NCBI GenBank assembly: GCA_020740775.1
Contig: JAHEWK010000006.1
Span: 3,038,001-3,102,000, forward strand
DNA length: 64,000 nt
Source: Ilyonectria destructans
Taxonomy: Eukaryota > Ascomycota > Sordariomycetes > Hypocreales > Nectriaceae
Direction: 5' to 3'
Position 1 is the stretch's first letter, and each line of letters opens with the position of its first letter. The notes beneath the pieces are model-generated. The model was not told the DNA's origin and searched no databases. It worked only from the letters and a program-made list of their open reading frames with translations. Shown here piece after piece: positions 13,674-25,849 of this stretch. The translations under genes were made by a program, and so were the position numbers.

Positions 13674-14773
13674 ACGACGAAGGTGTACCACTCTAGCGGG
13701 GATGGCGAGGTCGAACTCGCACCTGACAGCTGTGTATTCTTCTGAGAGTGCGACCTCTCTCCCCACCCTCCTCTCGCTTACACGCACGAAACTGTTTTGG
13801 GTAATTGCTTTGGTTGAAAGAGTGGAACAGACCTGGGTCGTTTGGCGCTGGTGGATTGATTCATTCGAAATGCGATGCAAGAACTGTTTGTTTGTCTTTC
13901 TGTCGGCCACGCTCGCGGATAAAAAACAAGAGACGGAATCCTCGTCTCGTCTCCTCCCCCTCCTGATAAAGCCCCACGCACCCCCCCAGAGAAAAATGAC
14001 TTTGCACCGTTAGAACTGTTCTGTTGAATGCCTTGACGGTCTTGTGGTATTATTACTCTTCGGCTTGGGGGCATATGCTGGGAGCTCTCGGGGCCGCGGC
14101 GATCTTGCTTGACAAAAAGGCTGTATTACGTATCATGTCGGGCAGGTGAGGCAAGGCCTATTGTTCAAGCAGGCTCGGGTCGATAAGACAGGATTCCTAC
14201 AAGATTTGCATTCCGGCATACATATACACACAAGGACACTTTCTCTCTCTACTTTTCTTGATGGTTGAATTAGCTTGTGCTCAATATTAGAAGTGATTGA
14301 TAGATTATGATTGCCTCCAGTCTCAACATCTCCAAGTGCGTCATCGTCGAGCTCGTTAGGGCGTGCGAATTGTGTGGATATGTGAATCTAGTTGAAACAA
14401 GGAAGACTGTCCAGGTTGCGATCGTGAAGGTTTGTGAATGATATCAGTCCGTGGTTTGTTAGTTACGGGACCTGGCAAGACAAGCTGTAGGCAAAAGTTT
14501 CATGGGCCGAGGTTGTGGTGTTGTACAGAATTGCATTCCTTCTACCATTCTACCGGTGGGATCCCCAGTATGTACACCTTGTGATAACAAAAGAAAGACG
14601 TTGTTTGGCGCGACATCCTCATCATGCTCGTCGTCCTCGCGGCCACGTCAATTGCCATCCCATCCGATCCCATCCATTCCTTCGCTGAGTGATTTGTCGA
14701 GTATCCATCCATTGCCACAAGCCTCCCGCGGCATCCATTGCTCTCCTTCCTGTCCGGCTCCCCCATTATCTCT
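13674..14773. other. convergent 3' intergenic region (RSP5 / NDUFS7)
   Basis: A 1.1 kb stretch between two stop codons. Only short open frames without recognisable features are present. It should contain both 3' UTRs. Confidence 0.55.
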
Positions 14774-15688
14774 TTATCGTCGATACCACATGCGGGTGAT
14801 CTTGGTGTTGCGCATCTTGCGCTGGAGCTGGAAGATGCCGTACATGAGGGCCTCGGAGGTGGGGGGGCAGCCGGGGACGTAGATGTCGACGGGGACGATG
14901 CGGTCGCAGCCGCGAACCACGCTGTAGCTGTAGTGGTAGTAGCCGCCGCCGTTGGCGCAGCTGCCCATGGAGACGACCCAGCGGGGCTCGGGCATCTGAT
15001 CGTAGACCTGGCGCAGGGCGGGGGCCATCTTGTTGGTGAGGGTGCCGGCGACAATCATGACGTCGGACTGACGGGGAGAGGCACGGAAAATGATACCGAG
15101 ACGATCCTGATCGTATCGTGGCGTGGAGAGGTGCATCATCTCGACGGCACAGCAGGCGAGACCGAAGGTCATGGGCCACAGGGAGGACTGGCGGGCCCAG
15201 TTGGCTATCACGTCGAGGGAAGTACTATTGTGGGAAAGAGCGGCAATGGTCAGCAGGGTTTCGTTGATGGGGCATTGGCAGCGGAAATTAGGGAGCATCG
15301 CTGTCTCGAGGGCGGTGGCGATGGTGATGGCGGATGCGGGACATACAGAGCATATTGAATGACGCCCTTGTTGCCCTCCTCGCTGGCAAGAGGCACCTCC
15401 TTGCGAGCCTTCGCCAGACCAGCGGCGCCCGAGTGGGCCGTCAGCGCACTCGCATCACGTCGAGAGCCAGTTGAAAAGGCAGCAGCGGTTCGGAAGGGGA
15501 GGATGGCGGTCGAGGGTCGGACTAAATTGTGTGGTTTCGGTGTCAGCTACACATCCCGTGCGAGACAACGACGACGACATTGCGAGCAAAAAAAACCCGC
15601 CGGTCCGAAGGGGAATTGCGAGGCTCGCAATTGAAGAGCACATACCTCGCAAGGCCATTGCGGCCGCAGATCGTGAGGCGGGGAGCAT
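14774..15688 (-). CDS. NDUFS7: NADH:ubiquinone oxidoreductase PSST subunit (NDUFS7), mitochondrial
   Basis: Three exons on the minus strand (15646-15688, 15347-15521, 14774-15224) encode 222 residues. The first 50 or so are Arg/Ser/Ala-rich with no acidic residues at the start ([14 protein letters not shown]), a mitochondrial presequence. The mature part is highly conserved: [62 protein letters not shown] and [13 protein letters not shown]. The adjacent Cys pair with the two later cysteines (GSCANG, VPGCPP) are the ligands of the terminal 4Fe-4S cluster N2, which passes electrons to ubiquinone in the complex I peripheral arm. The conserved YAL-TSLD junction confirms the second splice. This corresponds to the 19.3 kDa subunit of Neurospora. 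Confidence 0.97.
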
Positions 15689-15847
15689 CTCGAGGTGTCG
15701 AATTGACGGGCGGGAGAGGCTCGACGCGGAGAGAGGGGAGAGGGTCGTGGGAAGACGGGGAAGTTGGACAAGCTGGAGTTGACGATTTGGGTGAGGATTG
15801 GAGAATGCCTCGTTGGTAACCGGCGACTGGGAATTACCGCGATTGTG

Positions 15848-15852
15848 ATTGG
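15848..15852 (-). promoter_or_regulatory. CCAAT box upstream of NDUFS7
   Basis: ATTGG on the plus strand gives CCAAT on the gene strand about 160 bp before the start codon, in the context GACCAATCA. CCAAT sites at this distance are bound by the Hap2/3/5 complex at many fungal respiratory genes. Function here is inferred from motif and position. Confidence 0.4.
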
Positions 15853-18167
15853 TCGGCCGGCCAGAGCTGTGGCCGGCGATTACCCGGGCGCGGAGTGGTG
15901 GCCCGAGGACTCGTGACTTGCAAGTTGATCCATATTGACCCAAACGGATGACCACGACCACGGCGAGGCGGATAAGTTTGAGTTTGATCTACCAGAAGCA
16001 TAAAGAGATAATCGCCACCACTATAAGGTTAGGAATTAAGCCAATAATAATTTCGCGATTACTTAATGAATCATGAGTTTTGACACTATGAGGACGTCGT
16101 TGACGCTGCTGTGCACTGGGACGGTAGTGCTACTAGACGTCTCACTCCGGGAGAAAATCACACACCGCTGTGACGTACATATAGGATACTCGTGCATTTT
16201 CCGAGGAGGTAGTTCAAGTTGAATCCCTTCTTGGAGTAGAAAAATTACGGGTAGGAGTTATCGTCCAGTGACTTGCTTGAATTACACATTCTCCGACCAC
16301 GAGGGTAACATTGCTCATGGTGTGATCAACCAGCCTACATATGTTCTACACCAGTGAGCTAGAGATCGTCAACCAGCCTCTACATCCAGAACATATTCGG
16401 GTCATGATACAGTCATGGAAATTTTAAAATTGAGGCTGCAACTTCCGGCAGAATTCGATGCCCTCCGTCGGTATAGGGTAGACAGAATGCAAGCGGATAA
16501 CTCTAGGTGACGAGACCCGACTGACCCCGTCTAGTCCAAAGCTCAGCTCATACAAGGCAGGGAAGCTACTTGTGAAGTAAAGTCTGGGTGATGCTAGAGG
16601 GGGAGCACCTACGATACGTGAATTCCTGTTTTTCAACATCAACAGTTGTTCTTCACCAACGACCCTGTGCCTCCAGGCCAATGGTCATCGAGAACGCAGA
16701 CTAGAAGTCCCAGTCACCTCCAACAGAGATTCACTTTGCCATTCCAGAGATCAATTATCTCGAAAGTGGTGCACGGAGTGCTGGGTGACCCGGAGTTCAG
16801 TGACAGGCTAGGATTGCTAGATTAGCATCTGAACTCCCCGTCTACGTACGGAGCATCGTCATGGCGAACCTGGAAACTGATACGACATTGTTGGGACAAC
16901 GTGCCGGGGCGACTGGTAATGCCGATGAAATGATATCATAATAATGGGAGCGAAGCAAGAAAAGGTTTCAACCTCGTGTCCTCACTATCTCCCCAGACTA
17001 GATTGCGTGCACAGTACAGCCTTGGAACCAGTAGAAACGTGGATCCACACCCGGATGGTAACATTGATGCAGGTATCCTGATAAGATGTTACGTGGTTAT
17101 CTAGAAAGTTACGGCAATTGTCGTCTTGGCATCCGGATGTTCCCTTGATACGCGGAGTTTTGAGCAGGACCACGCTCGCTATTGACGACCCAGCTGGCAC
17201 GGGGGCGTTAACAGCGGCGTTGTCTGGAAGCCGGCACTGGATTGTTGGAAAGCAGAGCACTGGGACAGTGTCTCGAATAAGAGGGTTAGAGCGGCGTTTT
17301 AGCAGTTGGAACCCCGTCCATCCACAATCTCGGATGTCCATTTTTGGACGCTTTCTTAGGACAGACAGCAACTCGGTGCACTTCGTCTGGGGGATCAAGC
17401 AAGGAGAGCGCTAGGCCAGTTCATCTGAGCGGCGTGGCTTGTTTCTGATTGAGGTTTTGGAGACAATTAGCTTCATGGTGGCCGTGGTTGGCGGAGACAA
17501 ACAGTGGGACCAAGGCTCTCGGACGCAAGACTTGGGGCGCCGACTGGACGCAAGGTAATTTCGACTCAGATCACTGGATGTTGATTCATCTCAATGGGGC
17601 TTGAGTTTTATTTAGAACAGGAACAGCTACCGAATTGGTTCAGGGATGAGAGCCACAAAGAGAGGATAGGGGATTAGGCATGGCGTGTTAGTGGTTTTGC
17701 GTCCCCCTAGGCCCGTCCGTTCCATGGTCTTTAATTTCCTAGCCCGGTTGACGCGTGTGAGGCCGCTTTGAGCTTTGCGTTAGGGCCCCTAGTGAGTTAG
17801 TATTGTGCATGTGCCTACGCAATGCAGCTACGCAGATGGGGCTTCTGCTAGGATATGTGGAAAATCACGTTGTTCAAGCAGAAAACCGGGTAAAATGAAA
17901 CTGGCTGCATCGGATGCCCACACTTGTGATTTAGAGGCCACACCAGCGGATCACCTGGAAGGCCTCGGCTGCCGCGGGCCCGCAGACGGGAGCATTGAAG
18001 GATCTGACGATTGGCTTCCCAGGGCGTGGAAGCTCTCGCGTGCCGCCCTCTTCAGTGTGTAGGGGGAACCCTTCCAGGGCATCCCAGGACCTACCCACCC
18101 AGAACTAGCGCCCCGGGATCTCGCCAGGATTATGGGGCAGACTTCTACTTGGCTAAGGTAGGTTCCG

Positions 18168-18211
18168 CTTGGCTTCCGCTTGGCTTTCGCTTGGCTTTCG
18201 CTTGGCTTTTT
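18168..18211. repeat. 11-bp tandem repeat, four copies
   Basis: The unit CTTGGCTTTCG is repeated head to tail four times; the first copy has one substitution and the last is degraded at its end. Confidence 0.85.
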
Positions 18212-19603
18212 GCTGGGGAAGACGGCGGTTCCTGGGCAGTGGGCAGTGGGCTCACCGGAGTTCTCGATGGGTAGAGGGCGGATTGTAGTGGGACAACTTC
18301 CTTGCCGACGTCCGGTCCAGATTGCCTATCGCCTAATTACTGGGGATGTAATATGAGATGTCGACTGTACTATGTAACAAGAAACGGTTTAACATTCTGG
18401 GCTCCCCGGGCCGCCGTGTCCGATTTGGGATGGACGTGGGAAAACCGGGGGCTCAGTGGTTGAATTTTGCTGCTCCCCCGGCGCTACCACCAAACAGCCA
18501 GTAATGACCACCAACAGAAAACCGGTCATGGACGATCGACAATCTAACGCTGACGGCGGCAGTGCGGGCTGGTGCGCTGGTCTCTGGGGGGGTTAGCAAG
18601 GCTATTTATTACACAGAGACACGCGCGGATGCATGTGGCACCTTTAACAGGCCGAACTCGGGCAGAAGCAGGTTTTTGACAGGAGCTCGACGAGTGAGCA
18701 CACAGAGTCGTAGACAAGGGGGGGGGGAATCACATTCAAGATCCATCGCCCCTCTCTCCCTTGGGACATGACATATTCATGCCGGGGACGGTTCACAGGG
18801 CCGGGGCCAGGAACGCAGTGGAGCGACCAGTCACGCACCCAGAAAATGGAAGACGCAGAGAATAGAAGTTCCGGACAGAGTGACCTGAGCAGAGCAGAGA
18901 GACAAGACATTCCAGGTGACGTGCTGCGACAGGGCGTCAGTTAATCAGAGTCGCCAAGCCGTCGCCACCAGCCCACGCCACCGTCGCAGCCGCGAGGCGC
19001 TCGACATTTTGCGTCCCCTATCTTGGTCGTTGTTACATGGACAGTCGAGTCAGTGCTACGAAGTACCTGCAAACGGTTTCTGTACAGGACAGTGCCGTTG
19101 GGACTTGACTTACAACAGGGCAGGGCAGGGCATGCCTGGCCATCCATGCCATGGATAGCACCCCATGGCAGACTGCGGCGCAGGAAATAGCCGGTACATC
19201 CTCCGTACCACAGCATCCATCCCATCCCTTATTGCTTCAATCGCTGGGGCAGGGGTTGGCCACCGCCACGGACGACAGGGCGCGAGATCCGTTGCAAAGC
19301 AGCATTGAGCACGCGCGCGAAGTCCGTTTTAGTGGACTCAGTGCTGGAGTAGCGCTGCGTAGCGTTGTGGTAGCGTGCTACCTGGGAGTGCTGCAGGTGT
19401 AGCGTGCGTACCTAGCAGCCGCGCTCTCGATGTGTCTCGACGCCCGGCCCCGGCCCCGGCCTGCTTGCTTGCTTGATTGTTGGCTTTTGGGTGCTTTCAC
19501 AACTCTTGCCAAAGGGGGCTCCGCCGTGCTTCTCCATGCTCGCTCCACTCCCAGTCCGCTGGCGCTCTCTCCGGAGTGCACACATAGCCCGTTGGCCGTG
19601 GTC

Positions 19604-19637
19604 GTAGCCCGTAGCAGCCCGTAGCAGCCCGTAGCAG
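19604..19637. repeat. 10-bp tandem repeat GTAGCAGCCC
   Basis: About three and a half copies of a GTAGCAGCCC unit lie some 370 bp before the GT90 start codon, inside its probable promoter. Confidence 0.8.
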
Positions 19638-20006
19638 TGTAGTGTAGGGTCCGGGTACAGTATGAATGCGTACCTACCTTGATTATGCACCTGCCAACCG
19701 GCCAGGGAATCCACAATCCATATCCTTCCTTCCCTGCTCCGCCTGACCTCACCTCACCTCACCACACCCTACTACAACCTTTCCGGCTTCACCCTCCTCA
19801 CCTCGCCTCGCCTCGACTCACCCTCTTCCGCTCTCCCGGTCACACACGATCCTCCTCCTCCAACAATGCTCTGCTGTTGCGTCCGTTGAGCCCTCCTCTC
19901 GATGCGACTGCTGCCCACTCCCCCGTGGCGCGCATAACCTCCCCGACGACTCGTCCGCTCCGCCGCAGGCTGCCGTCGCAAGCCGCACGCTGCAACGCAC
20001 GCTGCT

Positions 20007-21839
20007 ATGTGGCTGAGGGCCAAGCATTGGTTCTGGCACTGGCCCTCGCGCCTCGTTCTCCGCTACATCACCATCCTCTTCCTCTTCGGCTTCCTCATCA
20101 CAAACTACGTGCTATGGACGAGCAGCCAGGGCTGGGACGTCGCCGAGCCGAACGGCCCTGTAACCTTTGGCCCCAAGCACCCCATTAAGAAGTTGATGGT
20201 CGATGCCCGCGCCCGCCACGAAGCCCTCCTCGCCAAGCGCAGTTACGACCTCAACGATGCCGCCGCGCGATACCGTGCCCGCCGAGGCCGTCACCCGCCC
20301 CCCGGCTTCGACAAGTGGACCGAAGCCGCTCTCGGCTCCGACGCCATTCTCGTCGAGGACTTTTTCGATCGCATCTACAAGGACCTGACTCCCTACTGGG
20401 CCCTCGATCCCCAAACCCTCGCCCAGCGTGCCGCCTCCTGGCACTGGGTCGTCAGGGTCCGCAACGGCCAGGCCACCGGCCAGGGAAACACCACAAACCG
20501 AGTCCCCTGGCTACAGCTCTGGACCGAGCTCGTCACTGAATTCTCCGCCCACCTGCCCGATGTTGACATGCCCATCAACTACATGGATGAGCCTCGAATC
20601 CTCGTCCCCTTTGACGAAGTCTCAAAGCTCGTCGAACGAGAGCGCAACGACCGGCGCATGCCCCCTGTTCACGAGGTCGTCACCAACTTCAAGGGCCTGT
20701 CCCAGATCGATGCCATGAACCCTCAGCTATACGAACCGCATTGGTTCAACCGCTCTGACAACTACTGGGACCTCACTCGTGTGACGTGTGGCCCTAACGC
20801 TCCCTCGCGCAACGTCGAACAGATCTCCGACTTCAGTACGCCCATTGACTACCCATCCGGCTGGACCCCCGACTACGCATACAAGGGATACATAAAAAAC
20901 TGGACCGCCGCCATGGACCCATGCACTCAGCCGCGGCTACGACAGATGCACGGCAGCTTTGTCAACCCCCTTAGTCTGTCTACTACGAAGGAGCTAATCC
21001 CCATGTTTGGCGGTTCCAAGCTTCCCATGAACAACGAGATCCTCATCCCTGGTGCCATGTATCTCACCGTTGACGAGTTCTACTCTGGAGGTGAGAACCA
21101 GCGCGGCCCGGCTTGGCACAAGAAGAAGAATGGTATTGTTTGGCGCGGTGTTGCGTCTGGCGGCAAAGCCAAGAGCTACAACTGGCATCGTTTCCACCGC
21201 CACCGACTCGTACAGATGCTCAACGGTACCACCGTCGACGCCATGGAGCACCGGGGTTTCAAGGCCCAGACCTTCGGCCTCCCAGATGCCGAACTCTACA
21301 AGAGCCCGCACCGCGACGAAAACAGCTTTGGCAAATGGCTGTCCAAATTCGCCAACGCCGGCTTCATCAGCCGACAATGCCAGGTCGAGCCCTGTGAATA
21401 TCTCGACCCTTTTTACGCCGAGGTGGACGGCATGCCGATGAAGGATCAGTACAAATACAAGTTCCTCCCAGACGTTGACGGCAACTCCTTCAGCGCCCGC
21501 TTTCGCGGCTTTATGCGCTCTAGCAGCACTCCGCTCAAGGCTACCATCTACGCGGAGTGGCATGACGACCGACTTACTCCGTGGGTTCATTTTGTGCCCC
21601 TCGACAACTCCTTCCAGGACCTTTACTCTGTCCTCGAGTACTTCACCGACGACGAAGTTGCCGGCGATACCGCAGCTCGGTACATCGCTGAGCGTGGCAA
21701 AGAATGGTCCGAGCAGGTCCTCCGTCGTGAGGACATGCGTCTCTACGTTTGGCGCTTACTGCTCGAGTGGGCCCGCGTTTGTGACGAGAACCGACAGAAC
21801 CTAGGGTTTATCAAAGACTTGACCGACTCGCAACGATGA
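20007..21839 (+). CDS. GT90 (CAP10-type) glycosyltransferase, type II membrane protein
   Basis: An intronless 610-residue frame. A short basic cytosolic tail (MWLRAKHWFWHWPSRLVLR) precedes one membrane span at about residues 17-37 (ITILFLFGFLITNYVL), so the catalytic part faces the Golgi lumen. The stem contains the RARRGRHPPPGFDKW signature found at the start of many fungal CAP10-domain proteins. The C-terminal half carries the GT90 core: KKNGIVWRGVASGGKA, WHRFHRHRLVQML, YKYKFLPDVDGNSFSARFRGF and STPLKATIYAEWHDDRLTPW. GT90 enzymes of this type include Cryptococcus Cap10 and xylosyltransferase Cxt1; the donor and acceptor here are unknown. An earlier in-frame ATG is not evident, and the membrane anchor supports this start. 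It is convergent with the GYP1 gene. Confidence 0.93.
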   Translation: MWLRAKHWFWHWPSRLVLRYITILFLFGFLITNYVLWTSSQGWDVAEPNGPVTFGPKHPIKKLMVDARARHEALLAKRSYDLNDAAARYRARRGRHPPPGFDKWTEAALGSDAILVEDFFDRIYKDLTPYWALDPQTLAQRAASWHWVVRVRNGQATGQGNTTNRVPWLQLWTELVTEFSAHLPDVDMPINYMDEPRILVPFDEVSKLVERERNDRRMPPVHEVVTNFKGLSQIDAMNPQLYEPHWFNRSDNYWDLTRVTCGPNAPSRNVEQISDFSTPIDYPSGWTPDYAYKGYIKNWTAAMDPCTQPRLRQMHGSFVNPLSLSTTKELIPMFGGSKLPMNNEILIPGAMYLTVDEFYSGGENQRGPAWHKKKNGIVWRGVASGGKAKSYNWHRFHRHRLVQMLNGTTVDAMEHRGFKAQTFGLPDAELYKSPHRDENSFGKWLSKFANAGFISRQCQVEPCEYLDPFYAEVDGMPMKDQYKYKFLPDVDGNSFSARFRGFMRSSSTPLKATIYAEWHDDRLTPWVHFVPLDNSFQDLYSVLEYFTDDEVAGDTAARYIAERGKEWSEQVLRREDMRLYVWRLLLEWARVCDENRQNLGFIKDLTDSQR

Positions 21840-22913
21840 TGCGCAGGGGAAGATGACCCATATATCAACCAGCATATGTACGAGCGGGACGGTGTTTGGG
21901 AGGCTATAATATCATTGCATGAACGCGGTTGTACTGAACCGCACCCTGCCTGCGCAGGAAGGCCCACGTCTCTAACGGACGTCTGGGCTTCACCTATACA
22001 TTAATTCTCACGGCCTGGAGTTTGGGAGTTGGATCTTCCCACCTGCATCACGGGGGGAGATTTTGATTTGGAAGGGATTGTTTTTATACTTGGGCGGGAA
22101 TCACATCCAATAACTCTATTGGTGTCAGTCTTGTCCATGAGATTATATCTTTTCTATGGAGCCATATGTAATACACATGTAACATGGATCAAAAGGGAGG
22201 AAAGACATGAGAGGACGAGAGAGATGAAAGGGAAGAGAACGAGCCTCGTTGTTAATACGCAACCCTAGTTAATCTTGGCCAAGTCCCCAACTCAAGCGGG
22301 TGACAAATGTACCAAACATGAGTAGTACTATTCATAGTCATCAATCGCTATCTGCAGAGAGAGTAGATAAAAAAAATTACGAAGAATAACACGGCAGAAT
22401 GATCTCCTCTGCCCTGCATTGCAATCCAATGAGACGTACCAAGACTCACTTCTTGTATGACATGTGTTATCCTCTAAAAACCCCATTTAGATATAATATA
22501 TTACTAAAGGTGCTTAGGGTCGGGCACACAGGCTAGGTACCTATATAGTAGGAGATGTAGTCAAAATCGCCTTTACTCGTTGTGCAGATAACAATTCCTG
22601 CCTATACCAACAGCAATGCTCCCAGATATTCTCATGAACCAACATCGCCCTTTCAACCTCCTGTATACTGTGACTCGAAATATTTGACTCCGTGATATGC
22701 AAGCAAGAACCGTTCAAACAGACACGCCTTGTTCTTGCTCTCGTGCTCATAATTATGCAGGTATCTATCCCCCCTTGGCGTCTGTTGTTCAACACCTTTG
22801 TCGTCTTCACTGGGAACCCATTCACGCGACTCCTCATCAGCCGATCGCCCGTTCCCATCGTCGCAAAAACACGAACAACCCCATATTATTGGGGGAGCGT
22901 GGGCCGAGCAGTT
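21840..22913. other. convergent 3' intergenic region (GT90 / GYP1)
   Basis: About 1.1 kb between the two stop codons, more AT-rich than the coding sequence, with scattered ATAT stretches and no recognisable coding frame or RNA gene. Confidence 0.55.
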
Positions 22914-25157
22914 CTACAGCTGCAGATTCGTGACTGGCTCACGGGTGGGCTGGCCCTTGAGGTGGGCGGCAGAGCCCTTGAAGAGACTCTGCCAGATGAA
23001 GGCCTCACTGAGGAGTAGCTCGATGTCCTTCTCGGTCCAATCTTTAGTTGGTAGGGATTGCAGGAACATCATGACTTCTTGGAAGTCCATATGGACGAGC
23101 TTGTCGGACCACTTGACGAGGAAGGCGGCGCAGACGTATAGGTGGAACTCGGAAAAGCCCTGTTCTTCGGCCTAGCAGAGAAGAGTTGGTTAGAAAGACG
23201 ATAGGGGAGGGAAAAAGGGGGGGGGGGAACGCACCAAGTATGTGTCCCACATGCGAATAGTATTCTTCACACTGATCTCTCGCATCAACAGGCAATTCAT
23301 CCATCGGAAACTGAACTGGATGAACTCGACACCCTCCTTTTCTAAGTGCTTGGACAGAGTCGCATCGATGCGGGCGGTGAGGTCGCGTAGGGCGGTCACC
23401 TGGCGCTGGATGCCCGGCTGCGCGACAATGTAGTGATCCTGAATACCATCGAGAAGCTTGGTGAGGCACCAAAAGGAGTCAGCTTCGACAGCGTCGAGGA
23501 CTGACTTGGGCAGCTGCCCCGGGTCCATGCCGGATTCGATATTGGGGTCGCCGATATAGATGCTCAGGAAGACCTGCCAGAATGGAGTTACCAGGTCATT
23601 GATGCCCTGGACGTATCCGCTAGCAGGATGCCGGACGGCCCAGACGTAGAGAATGCGCTCGAGCGACCGCTGGGTGGCCTCGTAACTGTACAGCTCGATG
23701 TGTGGGTTAGTCCGTGGGACGTCGATGCTGATCTGGTGCCATATGGCCTCGTCTAGACCCCGAGTCCTTCCGGTAGGTGCTGTGTTGGCCGAGTTGGCTG
23801 TATTGGTGCCGCTCCTCTCAAAGGCTTGGCGGACACCGTCCAGATACTCCTTGCGTTTCCGTTCAAGGGTAGTAACTCGACGTTCGCTGTTGGTGGGGAG
23901 GTAGCTGAGGAGGAGCTGCCAAGTCATGGCGCGGACCTCTCCGGGCACGCCAGACCAGGCCAGTGACCTCAGGTCGGGGAGGGAGATGGAGGACGTCTGG
24001 AGGAGTTTCTTGAATTTGTTGATGCGGGTGATTCGGGAGTTGATGGCGTCGGCTTCCTTGGGGGTGGCGTTGGCAGGTACGGAGGGATAGTTGATGAGGT
24101 GGAGGGCGTTGGCGGGGTCTTGGAGGGGACGTCAGTTACAGTACGAGGAAGGGAAGACTTGGGACGAACCTCTGAGGATCTCCTTATACTGGGGTCGAAG
24201 TATCTTGCCCTCGCTCTTCTTGGGCATGGGGTATGTAGGCGCCGGGCGTTCAACCGCGATGTCGGCGCTGTTAGAGTAACGCCTGGAGTGGAGAGCATCG
24301 AAATGATCCTCTCCAAATGGCGACAACGGCGACAACGTGCTATTGTCGGCCTTGCTCTGCGTAGCCATCCGTCTAGACCTCCTCTTCATATTCGACAGGC
24401 TGGGCAGACCGAAGTCATCGCCGTCATCGTCCTCATATCCCATCATCTCGTCTTCATCGGCCTTCCAGTCATCGTTGGTGTTGGAGAGGAAATTGATGTA
24501 GGTTTTGAATGGGGGCGAGGACTTGCCGCCTGGGGCGTTTCGTACTGGAGGGGAGGCATCGTGGATTCGGATTCTAGTTGAGGAGGTGGAGGGGGGTGTC
24601 TTGGGGCGAGAGGAGCTCGAGGGGTTCCTGGAGGTCACGATGAGGTCAGTGGATGAGCTGGTGGAGGGGCTGAGCTGCGCATTCGACACGTACAGATTAT
24701 CGAACTTGAGCATGTCGGCATGGGAGTATGATGCGCCGACCACCAGGCCGGACGCATGACCCCCAGGTGCGGTAACACTCCTCTGAGGCGTCGTGTTGTC
24801 TCGCGGAGGCGGTCTCCAGAAAGGCGATGCGGAACTAGACGAGATGCTTCAGCGCGGGGGTTTCACCGAGTGGGCGACGAGGACACAACGTACTCTGATC
24901 GATCTGATAGACGACAATTGAACTTCGGTCAGCAAAACTCGGCCTCATCGCGAACCACTTTCAACGGGCAACTCCTCTCAACTCCCTAGGACGGGATATA
25001 TCCCACGTACCAACTTGAACCATCTCCTGCGGCGGTGGGGCTGTTAGCATGATGGTCGAGTACTGCGAGTCAAGACGGGTCTCGTGAGCAAGACCGCTGG
25101 GGCTCGGGGACCTACCGACTGCGCGGGCTTCTTGCCGCTTCCCGAGGACGGCCACAT
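22914..25157 (-). CDS. GYP1: Rab GTPase-activating protein Gyp1 (TBC domain)
   Basis: My model has six exons on the minus strand: 25116-25157, 25011-25062, 24894-24903, 24170-24834, 23235-24118 and 22914-23171, giving 636 residues. Exons 1-3 were assembled from splice signals because the fourth exon has no in-frame ATG; the third is only 10 bases. The N-terminal 250 residues are disordered and Ser-rich, with SPFWRPPP near the start of exon 4. The TBC domain begins near residue 290 (LAWSGVPGEVRAMTWQLLLSYLP). It contains both catalytic fingers: Arg in ISIDVPRTNP and Gln in GYVQGINDLVTPF. The C-terminal part, HLYVCAAFLVKWSDKLVHMDFQEVMMFLQ, is typical of Gyp1. Gyp1 stimulates GTP hydrolysis by Ypt1/Rab1 at the Golgi. 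The domain call is firm; the three small 5' exons are less so. Confidence 0.9.
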
Positions 25158-25849
25158 TGTGTTCGCAGAGGGGCTGGCTTCACATACTGCGGGCGACGTT
25201 GGTGATGGGTGCAAGTTTCGGGCTGGGGGGCGGGTTGACAGAGAGCCTCAGACGGCTTTCGACGGCAACTGGGAGGCTTTGTTGGGGCTTAGGCGGCGAT
25301 CTCCTGCTAACAATGGCTATAGCGTAAGGTTCGCTCGCGGTGGCTAGGCGGGTGCATAGGCGGGTGCACCGCTGTGAACATCACCGCTGCAGCGCTATTA
25401 CAGCGGGGTTACAGCGGGAAAGCCCGCTATGGCCCAGTGTTCCAGGTGCAATATCAGGGCACGCGCACGGTGGCCCAGGAGGTAGCAAACCGCGCCACGG
25501 AGACAGCTCCCGGCGGGGCACCTGCTAGACTTGCGCCGCCTCCTCATTGGTACAACTCGAGCTTAGTCATTTCTCTAACTTCCGCGCGGAAAGGCGTGAA
25601 AACATCCCTCCAAGACTTCCTCCTCTCTTTGCGCAGTCCCTACCTATCTTCGCCATTTCACCATCTCCATTCTGCGCCATCCACTTCATCTTTTCTGTCT
25701 TTTCCAACTCGCGGTTTCTTGTCGCCGAGACCCAGTGATTGTGCCTGGGATAACTGCGCAGTGCGTGCCGCAGCACCCGGACCGCGACTCCTTAGAACCA
25801 GGACAACCAGGACAAATCCCAGGAAAAACCCCAGGACCAAACCTTCACC
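25158..25849. other. divergent promoter region (GYP1 / HRP1)
   Basis: Fewer than 700 bases separate the divergent starts of GYP1 and HRP1, so the two genes probably share a promoter region. A CCAAT box on the minus strand (CATTGG near 25545) and a pyrimidine-rich HRP1 leader (25,600-25,740) are visible. No coding frame is credible. Confidence 0.55.

Larger units (their letters stand above)
15689..20006. other. 4.3 kb region without recognisable genes
   Basis: This gap separates divergent NDUFS7 and the GT90 gene. The part from about 15,960 to 17,700 looks more AT-rich than the flanks. Two minus-strand frames (16424-16681 and 16985-17398) have ATGs but no known motif, and I could not join them by convincing splice sites. 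Two short tandem repeats are listed separately. From about 19,680 the sequence becomes the pyrimidine-rich leader of the GT90 gene. Confidence 0.5.

Noticed and set aside
16985..17398. 137-codon minus-strand frame with several cysteines
   Set aside because: No signal peptide, no recognisable motif and no convincing splice partners. A chance frame or decayed gene cannot be excluded.
15960..17700. AT-richer segment as a RIP-mutated transposon
   Set aside because: No terminal repeats, no transposase or reverse-transcriptase remnants, and the AT shift is mild compared with typical RIP.
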